DNA of 20,324 nt from assembly GCA_029865445.1 (NCBI GenBank), contig JAOUGY010000024.1, forward strand, positions 1-20,324, written 5' to 3'. Source of the stretch: Acidimicrobiia bacterium (GTDB lineage: Bacteria; Actinomycetota; Acidimicrobiia; Spongiisociales; ZC4RG35). This document shows positions 1 through 7,473 of the stretch, one piece after another; position 1 is the stretch's first letter; every line of letters begins with the position of its first letter. The position numbers and the translations under genes were made by a program. The notes below the pieces were generated by a model. It saw only the letters and a program-made list of their open reading frames with translations, was not told the DNA's origin and made no database searches.

Positions 1-1924
1 CTTTGACCAGCATCGGGTTGATGACGGTGCCGCAGTCGTCGACGGCCACGTGGGCCAGGAGCCGGCACCACCCGGTCTCGCGGTCGATCTCGACCGCGGC
101 CATGTGTGCCCCGAACGGGTATGTGCTGGCCCCCTGCCGTTCGTCGCGCGACCGCTGCAAGCGACTGCCCGACGATTCCGCCATCGAGGCCAGATCCGCC
201 CAGCTGACGGTTGCCCCCGGCGCTCCGGCGACCCCGAGCCCGACGTCGGGCACGATGACGAGATCCTCGGTTGCGACCTCCAGCACTTCGGAGGCGAACC
301 CCCGCGCATCGTCGACCACATCGTCCGATGCCAGGTACAACGAGCTCCCCGCGAGTTGCAGGGTCCGCGAGGCATACGTTCCGCCGCCACGTTCGACTTC
401 GTCGGTGTCGGATTGAATCACGATCACCCGGTCGGGTGACACGCCAAAGCGGTCGGCCACGATCATCGCGAACGCGGTCCGATGTCCCTGGCCGTGTGAT
501 GAGCCACCACAGCGAGCCTCGATCATGCCGTCCGTTCTCAAACCGACGGTCGCATGGTCGTTGTCGGGCGTCGCGCCCACGGTCACCTCGACATACGTTG
601 CCACGCCAACACCGATGAGTCGGTCTGAGGCGCGGGCGCGCTCACGTTCGGCCGACCAGAACCGGTACTCCGGCGTGGCGAGGAGCGTGTCGAGCGCCAT
701 GGCGTAGTCGCCGGTGTCGTAGTCGGCGCCGGAAGCCGTGCGGTGTGTGGTGGAGAAGGCGGGGATGAGGTTCCTTCTTCGCACGGCGATGGGATCCATG
801 TCGAGCTCTGCCGCCAGGAGATCCATCATCCGCTCAATCATCTGGATTGCCTCGGGGCGCCCTGCTCCCCGGTATGGGCCGCCAGGTGTCGTGTTGGTGG
901 CGACGCTTCGGAACCGGACGGCGATCTTGGCGATGTCGTAGGTTCCAGAGGCCATCTCGATCGTGTAGCGCGGAAGCCATGTGGCCACGGCGGGGTACGC
1001 CCCGACGTCGGCGACGATGTCCACCGACAATCCCTTGACCCTGCCGTCGCGGTCCGCGGCGATCGTCACGTCCTGAATCTGGTTGCGGCCGTGGACCATG
1101 TTGATGAAGTTCTCGCTCCGGCGTTCGAGCCAGCGCACGGGTCTGCCCAGCGCCTCCGCCGCGGCCGCCACCACCGCATGTTCGGGGTAGAGGTCGCCCT
1201 TGGCGCCGAACCCTCCGCCGATGGCCGGTGCGATGACACGGATGGTCTCCTTGTCTCTGCCGAGGATCGCTGCGAGGTCGGCCCGAGATCCGAAGGGGTC
1301 CTGGGTGCCGATCCACGCCGTCATGCGTTCGCCCGGATCGACCAGCACCGCAGCCGGTTCCATCGGAACCGGTGCGAGCCGTTGATTCACCAGGCGGCGG
1401 CGCACCACCACGTCGGCGCCGGCCACGGCGTCGATGTCTTCGCCGATGCTCTCGGCGAGAGCGACGTTGGATCCGAACTCGGGGAAGAGAAGCGGCGCAC
1501 CGGCAGCAAGGGCGTGGAATGGATCGACGACGGCCTCCAACTCATCGATCTCGGGCCACACTGCGCCGGCGGCATCCAGAGCCTCGGCCTCCGAATTGGC
1601 GATCACCACGGCGACGGGATCCCCGATGTATCGAACGTGGCGGGCGAGCGGAGGTCTGGCGAAGGCCGGATCCACGTTCCACGGCTGCTGCGGGTTGAGC
1701 CGGAGGTCATCGGGCCCGAACACCGCCACCACCCCCGGCATGCCGCTGGCTCGAGACGTATCGAGCGCGGTGACGATGCCGTGGGGAGTCGTCGAGCGAA
1801 CGAAGGCGGCATGGAGCATCCCGGGAAGGGACATGTCGCCGATGTAGGCGCCGCGGCCGGTGAGAAGCGCCGGGTCTTCCCGACGTTTCACCGCATGTCC
1901 GAGGATGCTGGAGCCGTGTGTCAC
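1..1924 (-). CDS. Xanthine dehydrogenase/CoxL-family molybdopterin-binding subunit, C-terminus cut by window edge
   Basis: This is the large catalytic subunit of a molybdenum hydroxylase, which binds the Mo-molybdopterin cytosine dinucleotide cofactor and hydroxylates heteroaromatic carbons or aldehydes. The frame is open from GTG 1924 to the window edge, giving 641 codons; the family is usually 750-800 residues. The N-terminus has the family motif KRREDPALLTGRGAYIGD (about residues 13-30). IAPAIGGGFGAKGD (about 230-243) is the conserved cofactor-loop region. Residues 350-357 read PYRGAGRP, the pattern of form II (CoxL-like) enzymes, not the AYRCSFR loop of genuine CO dehydrogenase. The catalytic Glu near the C-terminus lies outside the window. 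The FeS and FAD subunits are not in view and may lie to the left. GTG 1924 is chosen because it gives the full conserved N-terminus; no Shine-Dalgarno precedes it and a 12-bp hairpin ends 12 bases upstream. The substrate is unknown. The frame was decoded by hand from the reverse strand. Confidence 0.9.
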   Translation of the reverse strand, partial: MTHGSSILGHAVKRREDPALLTGRGAYIGDMSLPGMLHAAFVRSTTPHGIVTALDTSRASGMPGVVAVFGPDDLRLNPQQPWNVDPAFARPPLARHVRYIGDPVAVVIANSEAEALDAAGAVWPEIDELEAVVDPFHALAAGAPLLFPEFGSNVALAESIGEDIDAVAGADVVVRRRLVNQRLAPVPMEPAAVLVDPGERMTAWIGTQDPFGSRADLAAILGRDKETIRVIAPAIGGGFGAKGDLYPEHAVVAAAAEALGRPVRWLERRSENFINMVHGRNQIQDVTIAADRDGRVKGLSVDIVADVGAYPAVATWLPRYTIEMASGTYDIAKIAVRFRSVATNTTPGGPYRGAGRPEAIQMIERMMDLLAAELDMDPIAVRRRNLIPAFSTTHRTASGADYDTGDYAMALDTLLATPEYRFWSAERERARASDRLIGVGVATYVEVTVGATPDNDHATVGLRTDGMIEARCGGSSHGQGHRTAFAMIVADRFGVSPDRVIVIQSDTDEVERGGGTYASRTLQLAGSSLYLASDDVVDDARGFASEVLEVATEDLVIVPDVGLGVAGAPGATVSWADLASMAESSGSRLQRSRDERQGASTYPFGAHMAAVEIDRETGWCRLLAHVAVDDCGTVINPMLVK

Positions 1925-1936
1925 TGTGAGACAGAT

Positions 1937-1968
1937 GGGCCCGGTGCGCGGGAGGTCGCACCGGGCCC
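1937..1968 (-). terminator. Perfect 12-bp GC-rich hairpin between the RidA and CoxL-like genes
   Basis: Arms GGGCCCGGTGCG (1937-1948) and CGCACCGGGCCC (1957-1968) are perfect inverted repeats around an 8-base loop. The hairpin begins 7 bases after the RidA stop codon. On the minus strand it is followed by ATCTGTCT, a weak T-rich stretch, so it could be an intrinsic terminator. It could equally be a processing or stability element, since the next gene starts only 12 bases beyond it. Confidence 0.65.
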
Positions 1969-1975
1969 AATCCCG

Positions 1976-3352
1976 TCAATCGGGGCAGTACCCGATGAGG
2001 TCGAGCTGGACGTGCGCCCCGGGGACGACGAGAGGCCCACCGATCTCGAGCGTCGTCGACGCCGGCTTGTCGCCGTCGAAGTGGTCGGCCCACTCCTCGA
2101 TCGTCTGCGCGAACCACGTGAAGTCGTCATGGAAGGCCTGGCGGCGGCAGATCTGATCGAGCGAAGTCCCCGCCGCCTCACAGATCTTCGACACGTTGTC
2201 CAGCATGTGCCGCATCTGGAGCTTGGGAGGCTGTCCGTACCACGGGAAGCTGGGATGCCGCATCGTCGACTCCTCGAGCGACCCTTTGTGGTTTGCCGGT
2301 GTCACCGTCGAGAAGAACAGGAACTTCCCGGCCTTCACCGCCTGCGGTTCGTGCCCGAGTCCCGGTGGTGCACCCGGCGCCTCGATCGTCTCGATCTCGA
2401 GGTTGGAGTCCCCCGCCAGCAGCTTGAAGGCGATTTCGATCCGGCTTCCCCGCCCTCCGAGACCCATGTAGGGAATCACGACGCGCGCCGGTGGGTTCTC
2501 CGGGAACCACCGCTTCCAAACCTTGTCCATACCCTCGAAGTCGCTTGGATGCCCGATGTAGACGGTGGCCTTGACAGCTCGATCGAGCGAGGTGCCGGCG
2601 GCTTGGGCTATCGCAGCCTGCTTCTGGAGCACGTAATCGGTTTGGCGTTCGATGTCCGAGTCGTACCAGAAATTGGGATTCGTCCTGGCCTCGACGCTCA
2701 CGCCGCTCGGAGTGCCGTAGTACTCGGAGCGTCCCCAGTCGCCGGTCCAGTCAACCGGTATCTCGCCCGCGAGGAACACCCAGTCGCCTCGGCTGATGGC
2801 GGGGGAGTAGCCGGCCAGCGGCGACGGGGTGCCGTCGGGCACCGCCGTTCCCGTGCTCGGCCCTGGGATCACCGCCGGGTCGAATCCGATCATGTCGACC
2901 TCGAGGATCGTGTCCTTGACGAGCAGGCCCGTCTCCCGGATCCCCATGCCTGTCGAGGCCGGTCTCGGGTCGAAGATGAACTCGTTGCGTGTGTTGAGGT
3001 ACGGGGTGATCGAGATCCGCGGCCAGGTGTTCCCTTCGCCGAATTCGTCCATCGTCGGGTACGGGGAGGTGAACCACTGGTAGATCCGCATGATGTCTGA
3101 GCCGATGTCGAGTCCGGCTGCTTCTACGGTCCGTTTCAGATTCTCCATCACGAACCGGGACTGGATCTCCAACTGGTTGTCGACGAACCGGTTGCGTCCA
3201 TCGCCGCCGGCCTCCGGAGCGAGGCCGGTCTTGAAGTCGGAGGCCAGTTGGCCTGCGACGAACACCCATCCACCGGCTTTGATGGCCGGGCTGTAGGGCA
3301 TGAGCGGTTTTGGCTCCTCCCCCCACACGGCCTTGCGGTCACTCGCCATCAT
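1976..3352 (-). CDS. Triple RidA (YjgF/YER057c/UK114) domain protein
   Basis: RidA proteins hydrolyse reactive enamine/imine intermediates; a relative, RutC, acts in pyrimidine catabolism. This 458-residue protein is about three times the normal ~130-residue length. Three RidA-like units are visible: about 18-157 (starting YSPAIKAGGWVFVAGQL), 181-313 (YSPAISRGDWVFLAGEIP) and 328-458 (QAVKAGKFLFFSTVTP). The active-site Arg of RidA is matched by R130 (RPAST) and R290 (PPARVVI), but the third unit has K429 (KPAST). The nearby conserved Glu is E151 and E306 in units 1 and 2 and Q449 in unit 3. Unit 3 may therefore be structural, or belong to a Rid subgroup that lacks the Arg. ATG 3352 has an AGGAG sequence 4 bases upstream. 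The gene follows the isochorismatase gene by 12 bases, so the two are probably co-translated. The exact reaction is unknown. Confidence 0.88.
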   Translation of the reverse strand: MMASDRKAVWGEEPKPLMPYSPAIKAGGWVFVAGQLASDFKTGLAPEAGGDGRNRFVDNQLEIQSRFVMENLKRTVEAAGLDIGSDIMRIYQWFTSPYPTMDEFGEGNTWPRISITPYLNTRNEFIFDPRPASTGMGIRETGLLVKDTILEVDMIGFDPAVIPGPSTGTAVPDGTPSPLAGYSPAISRGDWVFLAGEIPVDWTGDWGRSEYYGTPSGVSVEARTNPNFWYDSDIERQTDYVLQKQAAIAQAAGTSLDRAVKATVYIGHPSDFEGMDKVWKRWFPENPPARVVIPYMGLGGRGSRIEIAFKLLAGDSNLEIETIEAPGAPPGLGHEPQAVKAGKFLFFSTVTPANHKGSLEESTMRHPSFPWYGQPPKLQMRHMLDNVSKICEAAGTSLDQICRRQAFHDDFTWFAQTIEEWADHFDGDKPASTTLEIGGPLVVPGAHVQLDLIGYCPD

Positions 3353-3364
3353 TGACTCCTTTCC

Positions 3365-4162
3365 TCATGCCCGGGCGAGGGTGCCCGCGGCGTCGTTGAT
3401 GTCTGTGATTCCCACCAGGTCCGGTGGAAGCGTCATGTCCTTCCTGGCGAAGTACTCGGCCAGCAGGGCGGGAGAATCGACGACCAGACCGAGATGGAGT
3501 GAGATCACCTGCAGTGCACCGTGTTCGGCTTCCTCCGAGAAGCCCCCGACGATGTCGCGGGGGACGATCACGCGAAAGTCACGGTTGGCGGCGTCGAACG
3601 CCGTGGACAGCACGCACGCGTCCGTCATGGTTCCGGTGAGGACGACGTTGTGGATGTCGAGGTTCTGCAACAGGAACTCGAGATCGGTCGGATAGAAGCC
3701 AGACAACCGTTTCTTGGTCCTGATGTAGTAGTCGCCCTCCTCTTCCTCGGTGATGAGGTCGAGCCACTTCGTCCCCTCCCACGAGTGCTCATCCATGAGC
3801 TCGTTGTCCTCCACGTACAGGTAGTAGAGGACTCGCCAGTTGGCCATCCGGTTGTGCTTCTTGTTGTTGAGGTCGTCGACTCCGCCGTGCCGCTGCCAGT
3901 GCTGCACGTGAATGATCGGGATGCCCATCTTGCGGCACTCGGCCTGGAAACGGTTGTGGGCTCCCACTCTGTCTCGCGCCCGCGGGACGCAGAGTGTCAG
4001 TCGGTCCTCGGGGCCCACGTGGCCCCTGTGCATGTCGATCTCGAGCACGGCGGTGTGGTCGGGGTCGAGCCACGTCTCGAACGCATCCCCGTAGTCGGGG
4101 ACACCGGAGGGAAGGACGAGCTTGTCGCGATCCTCCATGTAGCAGTACATCTCGGTCTTCAT
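3365..4162 (-). CDS. Isochorismatase-family cysteine amidohydrolase
   Basis: 265 residues with the isochorismatase/nicotinamidase fold. Enzymes of this fold with a Cys-Asp-Lys triad hydrolyse C-N bonds (nicotinamide, N-carbamoylsarcosine, ureidoacrylate, maleamate). The triad is visible: D43 in LEIDMHRGH, K150 in TKKRLSGF, C183 in TGTMTDACVLSTAFDAANR. The protein is longer than nicotinamidase (~210) because of an N-terminal extension and an insert near 100-140. ATG 4162 is preceded by AAAGGAG at 5-base spacing. It sits 35 bases after the BMP-family binding-protein gene and 12 bases before the triple RidA gene. Amidase plus RidA recalls RutB plus RutC of the uracil pathway, but RutA and RutD are absent. 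Amidohydrolase activity is well supported; the substrate is not. Confidence 0.9.
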   Translation of the reverse strand: MKTEMYCYMEDRDKLVLPSGVPDYGDAFETWLDPDHTAVLEIDMHRGHVGPEDRLTLCVPRARDRVGAHNRFQAECRKMGIPIIHVQHWQRHGGVDDLNNKKHNRMANWRVLYYLYVEDNELMDEHSWEGTKWLDLITEEEEGDYYIRTKKRLSGFYPTDLEFLLQNLDIHNVVLTGTMTDACVLSTAFDAANRDFRVIVPRDIVGGFSEEAEHGALQVISLHLGLVVDSPALLAEYFARKDMTLPPDLVGITDINDAAGTLARA

Positions 4163-4197
4163 CTCGCTCCTTTCTCCGGTGTCCCTCTGGGCTCAGG

Positions 4198-5376
4198 TCA
4201 TCCGCACCCGATGGCGGCCAGATCGACGGTGGCTCCCGAGCCTTCCGCACCGATCGGAGAGTCGCCTGCCGTCTCGTCGGGGACCGTGATCGAACCGTCC
4301 TTCACGCCTGCGACGATGGCTTCGAACTGCGCCTTGTCATCGTCGGAGAGCAAAGCGCCGACACTGTCATAGAGCGGTGCGTTGATCTCGGGATTGTTGA
4401 GGGCGTCGAACTCCACGAAGGCCTGTGCTCCGATCTCGCCGGCTGCAGCCATTTCGATCATCGACTTCGATGTGAAGGTCAATCCGTGGATGGCAGATGT
4501 GAGGACGTGATCGGGATCGAGCGACTGGCTCTCGTAGTACGAGGGTACGACCCACACCTGGCTCGATGCCTCGTCTGCCGCTTCCAGAATGCCGAAGACG
4601 GCCGAGTCGGTCGCCGACAGGATCACGTCGGCGCCGCCGGCGATCTGCGCCTGTGCCGCCGACTTGGCGATCCCGGTGTCAGTCCACGTCTCGATGTACT
4701 GCTGAGTGAACGTGATGTCCGGGTTCACGCAGCGGGCACCCAGGTGAAACGCTTCGGGCTGGCGTGTGAGGCCGGGGAAGGCGAATCCGTTGAGCGACGC
4801 CACGTGGTTCGTTTCGGTCACGAGGGCCGCCAGCGCCCCCGCCAGGAAGTTGGCGTTGTGCTGTGCGGGATCAACCCAGCACAGGTTGTCGGGGATCTCG
4901 ATGCTGCCATCGGGGTGGTGGGGCGCCAGGCAGAATTGAACGTCCGGGAACTGATTGGCCAGTGTCACCGCCGGCTCCACCATGGCACCGTGAGCGATCA
5001 TGATGAAGTCGTACCCTTGCGAGGCGAACGCGGAACCTTGCTGCACAACAGCCGCCGGGTCGTTGAGCAGCTCGACCGATTCGACCGTGATGTTGGGATT
5101 CTCGGCCATCGCCTGCTCGGCGCCATCGAACCAGGCGTTCGACCACGAGAGGTCGTCGGCGGTTCCCGGGTAGATGAGCGCGACCCGGTACTCGCCGCCC
5201 TCTTCGCCTCCGCCGGTCGTATCGGTGGAGGGTGCGGCCGTGGTCTCGGTGCCGGGCGCTGAAGTCGTTTCCGTGGATGGTGCTGCCGTCGTGTCGGAGG
5301 TGTCGCCTCCGCCGCAAGCAGCCAGCAGGATCGCCAGCGTCAGAAACGCCAGCCGATTGGTCCTTCCCGATCTCAT
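4198..5376 (-). CDS. BMP/PnrA-family ABC transporter substrate-binding lipoprotein
   Basis: 392 residues. The family includes TmpC/PnrA and NupN, which bind purine nucleosides, and related proteins. The N-terminus is a lipoprotein signal ending in LLAAC, with the lipid-anchored Cys at 21. A Thr/Ser/Pro/Ala-rich linker (about 25-55, three degenerate 8-residue repeats) follows, then the binding fold from YRVALIYPGTADDLSWSNAW (about 59 onward). ATG 5376 is preferred over an in-frame start 39 bases upstream because GGGAGGAG lies just before it and the signal peptide then begins immediately. The gene is 113 bases downstream of the second permease; that gap contains a nested inverted repeat. The neighbouring permeases are of the type that partners this family. 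The ligand is inferred only as a nucleoside-like or other small N-containing molecule. Confidence 0.92.
   Translation of the reverse strand: MRSGRTNRLAFLTLAILLAACGGGDTSDTTAAPSTETTSAPGTETTAAPSTDTTGGGEEGGEYRVALIYPGTADDLSWSNAWFDGAEQAMAENPNITVESVELLNDPAAVVQQGSAFASQGYDFIMIAHGAMVEPAVTLANQFPDVQFCLAPHHPDGSIEIPDNLCWVDPAQHNANFLAGALAALVTETNHVASLNGFAFPGLTRQPEAFHLGARCVNPDITFTQQYIETWTDTGIAKSAAQAQIAGGADVILSATDSAVFGILEAADEASSQVWVVPSYYESQSLDPDHVLTSAIHGLTFTSKSMIEMAAAGEIGAQAFVEFDALNNPEINAPLYDSVGALLSDDDKAQFEAIVAGVKDGSITVPDETAGDSPIGAEGSGATVDLAAIGCG
5219..5290 (-). repeat. Three degenerate 24-base tandem repeats in the lipoprotein linker
   Basis: Units 5219-5242, 5243-5266 and 5267-5290 each encode an eight-residue TT(A/S)AP(S/G)T(E/D) block. 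The repeat is in frame and forms the flexible tether between the lipidated Cys and the binding domain of the BMP-family protein. Confidence 0.6.
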
Positions 5377-5400
5377 TTGATCTCCTCCCATTGATCGAGG

Positions 5401-5450
5401 TTTGGTCACGCTCACTAGAGCATGACTCGATTGACTTTAGTGACACCAAA
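5401..5450. promoter_or_regulatory. Nested inverted repeat in the leader of the BMP-family gene
   Basis: TTTGGT (5401-5406) pairs with ACCAAA (5445-5450), and TCACTA (5412-5417) pairs with TAGTGA (5438-5443). This makes a 12-bp stem with an asymmetric internal loop of 5 and 1 bases and a 20-base apical loop. It lies 25 bases upstream of the start codon in the only long gap of the transport genes. It could be an operator or an mRNA structure that separates permease from binding-protein expression. No promoter could be called with confidence in the 113-base gap. Confidence 0.4.
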
Positions 5451-5489
5451 TGCGGTGTGTTCGGGGGATCGGGGTTTCTCTGACGACCT

Positions 5490-6419
5490 TCAGGCAGTTT
5501 TGCCCGCGGGTCGGTAGGGGATTCCCACCGCTGCCGGATAGCGGGAGCCGGGGGCGAAGACCACTGCCGCCACCGTCACCAAGTAGGGAAGGGCCACCCA
5601 GAATTGCTTTGGCACCACTTGGAGCGCCGTCAGTTGCGCCGCGAGAAACTGCAGTCCCTGGGTCATTCCGAATCCGAGGGCGTGGAAGAAGATCCACCGA
5701 GGTCGCCATTTGGCGAGCACGACCACACCCATGGCGATGAAGCCCCGTCCGGCTGTCATGCCCGGCACGAAACCACCGGAGGTGGAGAGCACGAGTGCAG
5801 AACCGCCCAGCGCGGCCAGTGCGCAGCCGATCATCACCGCCGGGTAGCGGAGGCGGCGCACATCGAGACCACCGGACTCGGCGGCCATCGGCCGTTCGCC
5901 GGCCGAACGTGCATACAAGCCGTACCAGGTTCGGTTGAGGAGGTACCACACGCCGGCGGACAGGACGATCGCGACGTACAGCATCGCGTTCTGTTTCGAG
6001 ATGATCTCTCCGATCCACGGAATGGACGAGATCCCGGGAATCGAAATGCCATCGAGCGTGACGCCGTTCTGGCCGGCGATGTAGCGAGAGTGAAGGGTGC
6101 CGGTGAGGCCGACCGCAAAGATGTTGAACATGAGGCCGGTGACGATCTGGTCGGTGCCGCGCCGCACGTACAGCGCAGCGAGGATGATCCCCGACACGAC
6201 TCCCGCGGCGATGGCGACGACGATCGCCAGCAGCACGGTCTGGCGTGTGATGCCGATGAACGCCGTTGCGAGCGCTCCGATCAGCATCACTCCTTCGATG
6301 CCGACGTTGAGGACCCCGGACTTCTCGACGACGGCCTCGCCCAGCGCGGCCAGCACGATCGGCACCATCAACTGGATCCCGATGACGAAGAATGCAATGA
6401 GGAGCGCCTCAGTGAGCAT
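5490..6419 (-). CDS. ABC transporter permease, nucleoside/BMP type (second permease)
   Basis: 309 residues, strongly hydrophobic with about eight to ten membrane segments, of the branched-chain/ribose permease superfamily. The segment LGEAVVEKSGVLNVGIEGVM (residues 27-46) is typical of the NupQ/YufQ-like permease that pairs with BMP-family binding proteins. TDQIVTGLMFNIFAVGL (about 89-105) is another conserved loop. ATG 6419 has GGAGGG just upstream and overlaps the end of the first permease by 11 bases, so the two are translationally coupled. It would form the inner-membrane channel together with the first permease. A NupO/YufO-type ATPase, normally encoded next to it, is not in the window. 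Confidence 0.92.
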   Translation of the reverse strand: MLTEALLIAFFVIGIQLMVPIVLAALGEAVVEKSGVLNVGIEGVMLIGALATAFIGITRQTVLLAIVVAIAAGVVSGIILAALYVRRGTDQIVTGLMFNIFAVGLTGTLHSRYIAGQNGVTLDGISIPGISSIPWIGEIISKQNAMLYVAIVLSAGVWYLLNRTWYGLYARSAGERPMAAESGGLDVRRLRYPAVMIGCALAALGGSALVLSTSGGFVPGMTAGRGFIAMGVVVLAKWRPRWIFFHALGFGMTQGLQFLAAQLTALQVVPKQFWVALPYLVTVAAVVFAPGSRYPAAVGIPYRPAGKTA

Positions 6420-7473
6420 CGGCGCCCTCCGGGTAGCGGAACTTGATCACACCGGTGACCATGAGCAACACGACGAACGTTGCGATGATCATCTCGCCGA
6501 CCACCGGCGACAGCCCGGCCCCTGCCTGCAGGCTGTTCGAGCCGACCCGCAATACGGCGAACAGAGCCGCCGAGCCGATCACGGCCACCGGGTGCAGCCG
6601 GGCGACCAGGGCGACACCGATGCCCACGAAACCCACGTTTGCGGAGAAGTCCTGCAGGAGCGCATGATCTCGACCCTGGACGATCAGTGCGCCGGCCAGA
6701 CCCGCGAACGCGCCCGCCAGGAGGAACGTCTGAACCGTGACCTTCTCGGTCCGTATCCCGGACAATCGCGACGCCTGGGCGTTGGCGCCGATCGCTCTGA
6801 TCGAAAAGCCGAGCCGCGTGTGCCGGACGATGAACCACGCCACCACGGCTGCGACAACGGCGGCGACGATGCCGACGTCGAGCAGCCATCCTTCGATCGG
6901 CCTCGGCAGCTCGGCGGCTGCGTGGATGCTCTCGGTCTTCTGGACGAAACCCTCCGGGAAGACGTCGAAGATGATCCACGCCGCCGCGTTCACCGCGACA
7001 AAGTTGAGCATGAGCGTCGTGACGATCTCGGAGGCGTCGAAGCGGGCTTTGAGCCAGCCGGGGAGGGCGGCGAAAATGGCGCCCCCCAGCATCGCGCCGA
7101 CCATGACGATCGGAATCAGCAGCCAGGCCGACCATGTCTCGGGCAGGACGATTCCCAGGACCGCCGCCGCCATGGCGCCGAACGTCATCTGGCCCTCGCC
7201 CCCCACGTTCCACAATCGCGCAGAGAACGGGATCGCAGCAGCAAGTCCCGTGCCGATCAGGATGCCCATGGTGATGACGGTCTGTGAGATCGAGAACGAG
7301 TTTCCCACCGATCCGGTGTAGATCGCTTTGGCCACCTGTATCGGACTGGCGCCCAGCGCCGTCACCAGGATGGCGGTGGCGGCGAGGGTGCCGCCGAGAG
7401 CGACAACGGTCCGCACCCATGTGGGGAGCTCTCGACGGTCCGTCGCCTGGATGACGCTCGTCGCAGTGCTCAT
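6409..7473 (-). CDS. ABC transporter permease, nucleoside/BMP type (first permease)
   Basis: 354 residues; a cytoplasmic N-terminus of about 20 residues, then multiple membrane segments. Diagnostic stretches are IPFSARLWNVGGEGQMTFGA (about 81-100) and FDASEIVTTLMLNFVAVN (about 145-162), typical of NupP/YufP-like permeases that work with a BMP-family binding protein. The ATG at 7473 overlaps the stop codon of the Rieske oxygenase gene as ATGA, and the gene's end overlaps the second permease by 11 bases. This makes oxygenase, permease, permease a tightly coupled block, which argues that the oxygenase acts on the imported compound or a derivative. Confidence 0.92.
   Translation of the reverse strand: MSTATSVIQATDRRELPTWVRTVVALGGTLAATAILVTALGASPIQVAKAIYTGSVGNSFSISQTVITMGILIGTGLAAAIPFSARLWNVGGEGQMTFGAMAAAVLGIVLPETWSAWLLIPIVMVGAMLGGAIFAALPGWLKARFDASEIVTTLMLNFVAVNAAAWIIFDVFPEGFVQKTESIHAAAELPRPIEGWLLDVGIVAAVVAAVVAWFIVRHTRLGFSIRAIGANAQASRLSGIRTEKVTVQTFLLAGAFAGLAGALIVQGRDHALLQDFSANVGFVGIGVALVARLHPVAVIGSAALFAVLRVGSNSLQAGAGLSPVVGEMIIATFVVLLMVTGVIKFRYPEGADAH

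Noticed and set aside
857..877. Aerobic CO dehydrogenase (form I CoxL)
   Set aside because: The loop reads PYRGAGR, without the Cys of AYRCSFR.
743..3100. Long plus-strand open frame of 785 codons
   Set aside because: It runs antisense to the CoxL-like and triple RidA genes, which have clear motifs and conserved domains; the plus-strand translation is Arg/Asp/Val-rich with no recognisable domain, as expected of a GC-rich shadow.
3994..5262. Plus-strand open frame of 422 codons
   Set aside because: It is antisense to the isochorismatase and BMP-family genes and has no domain or ribosome site.
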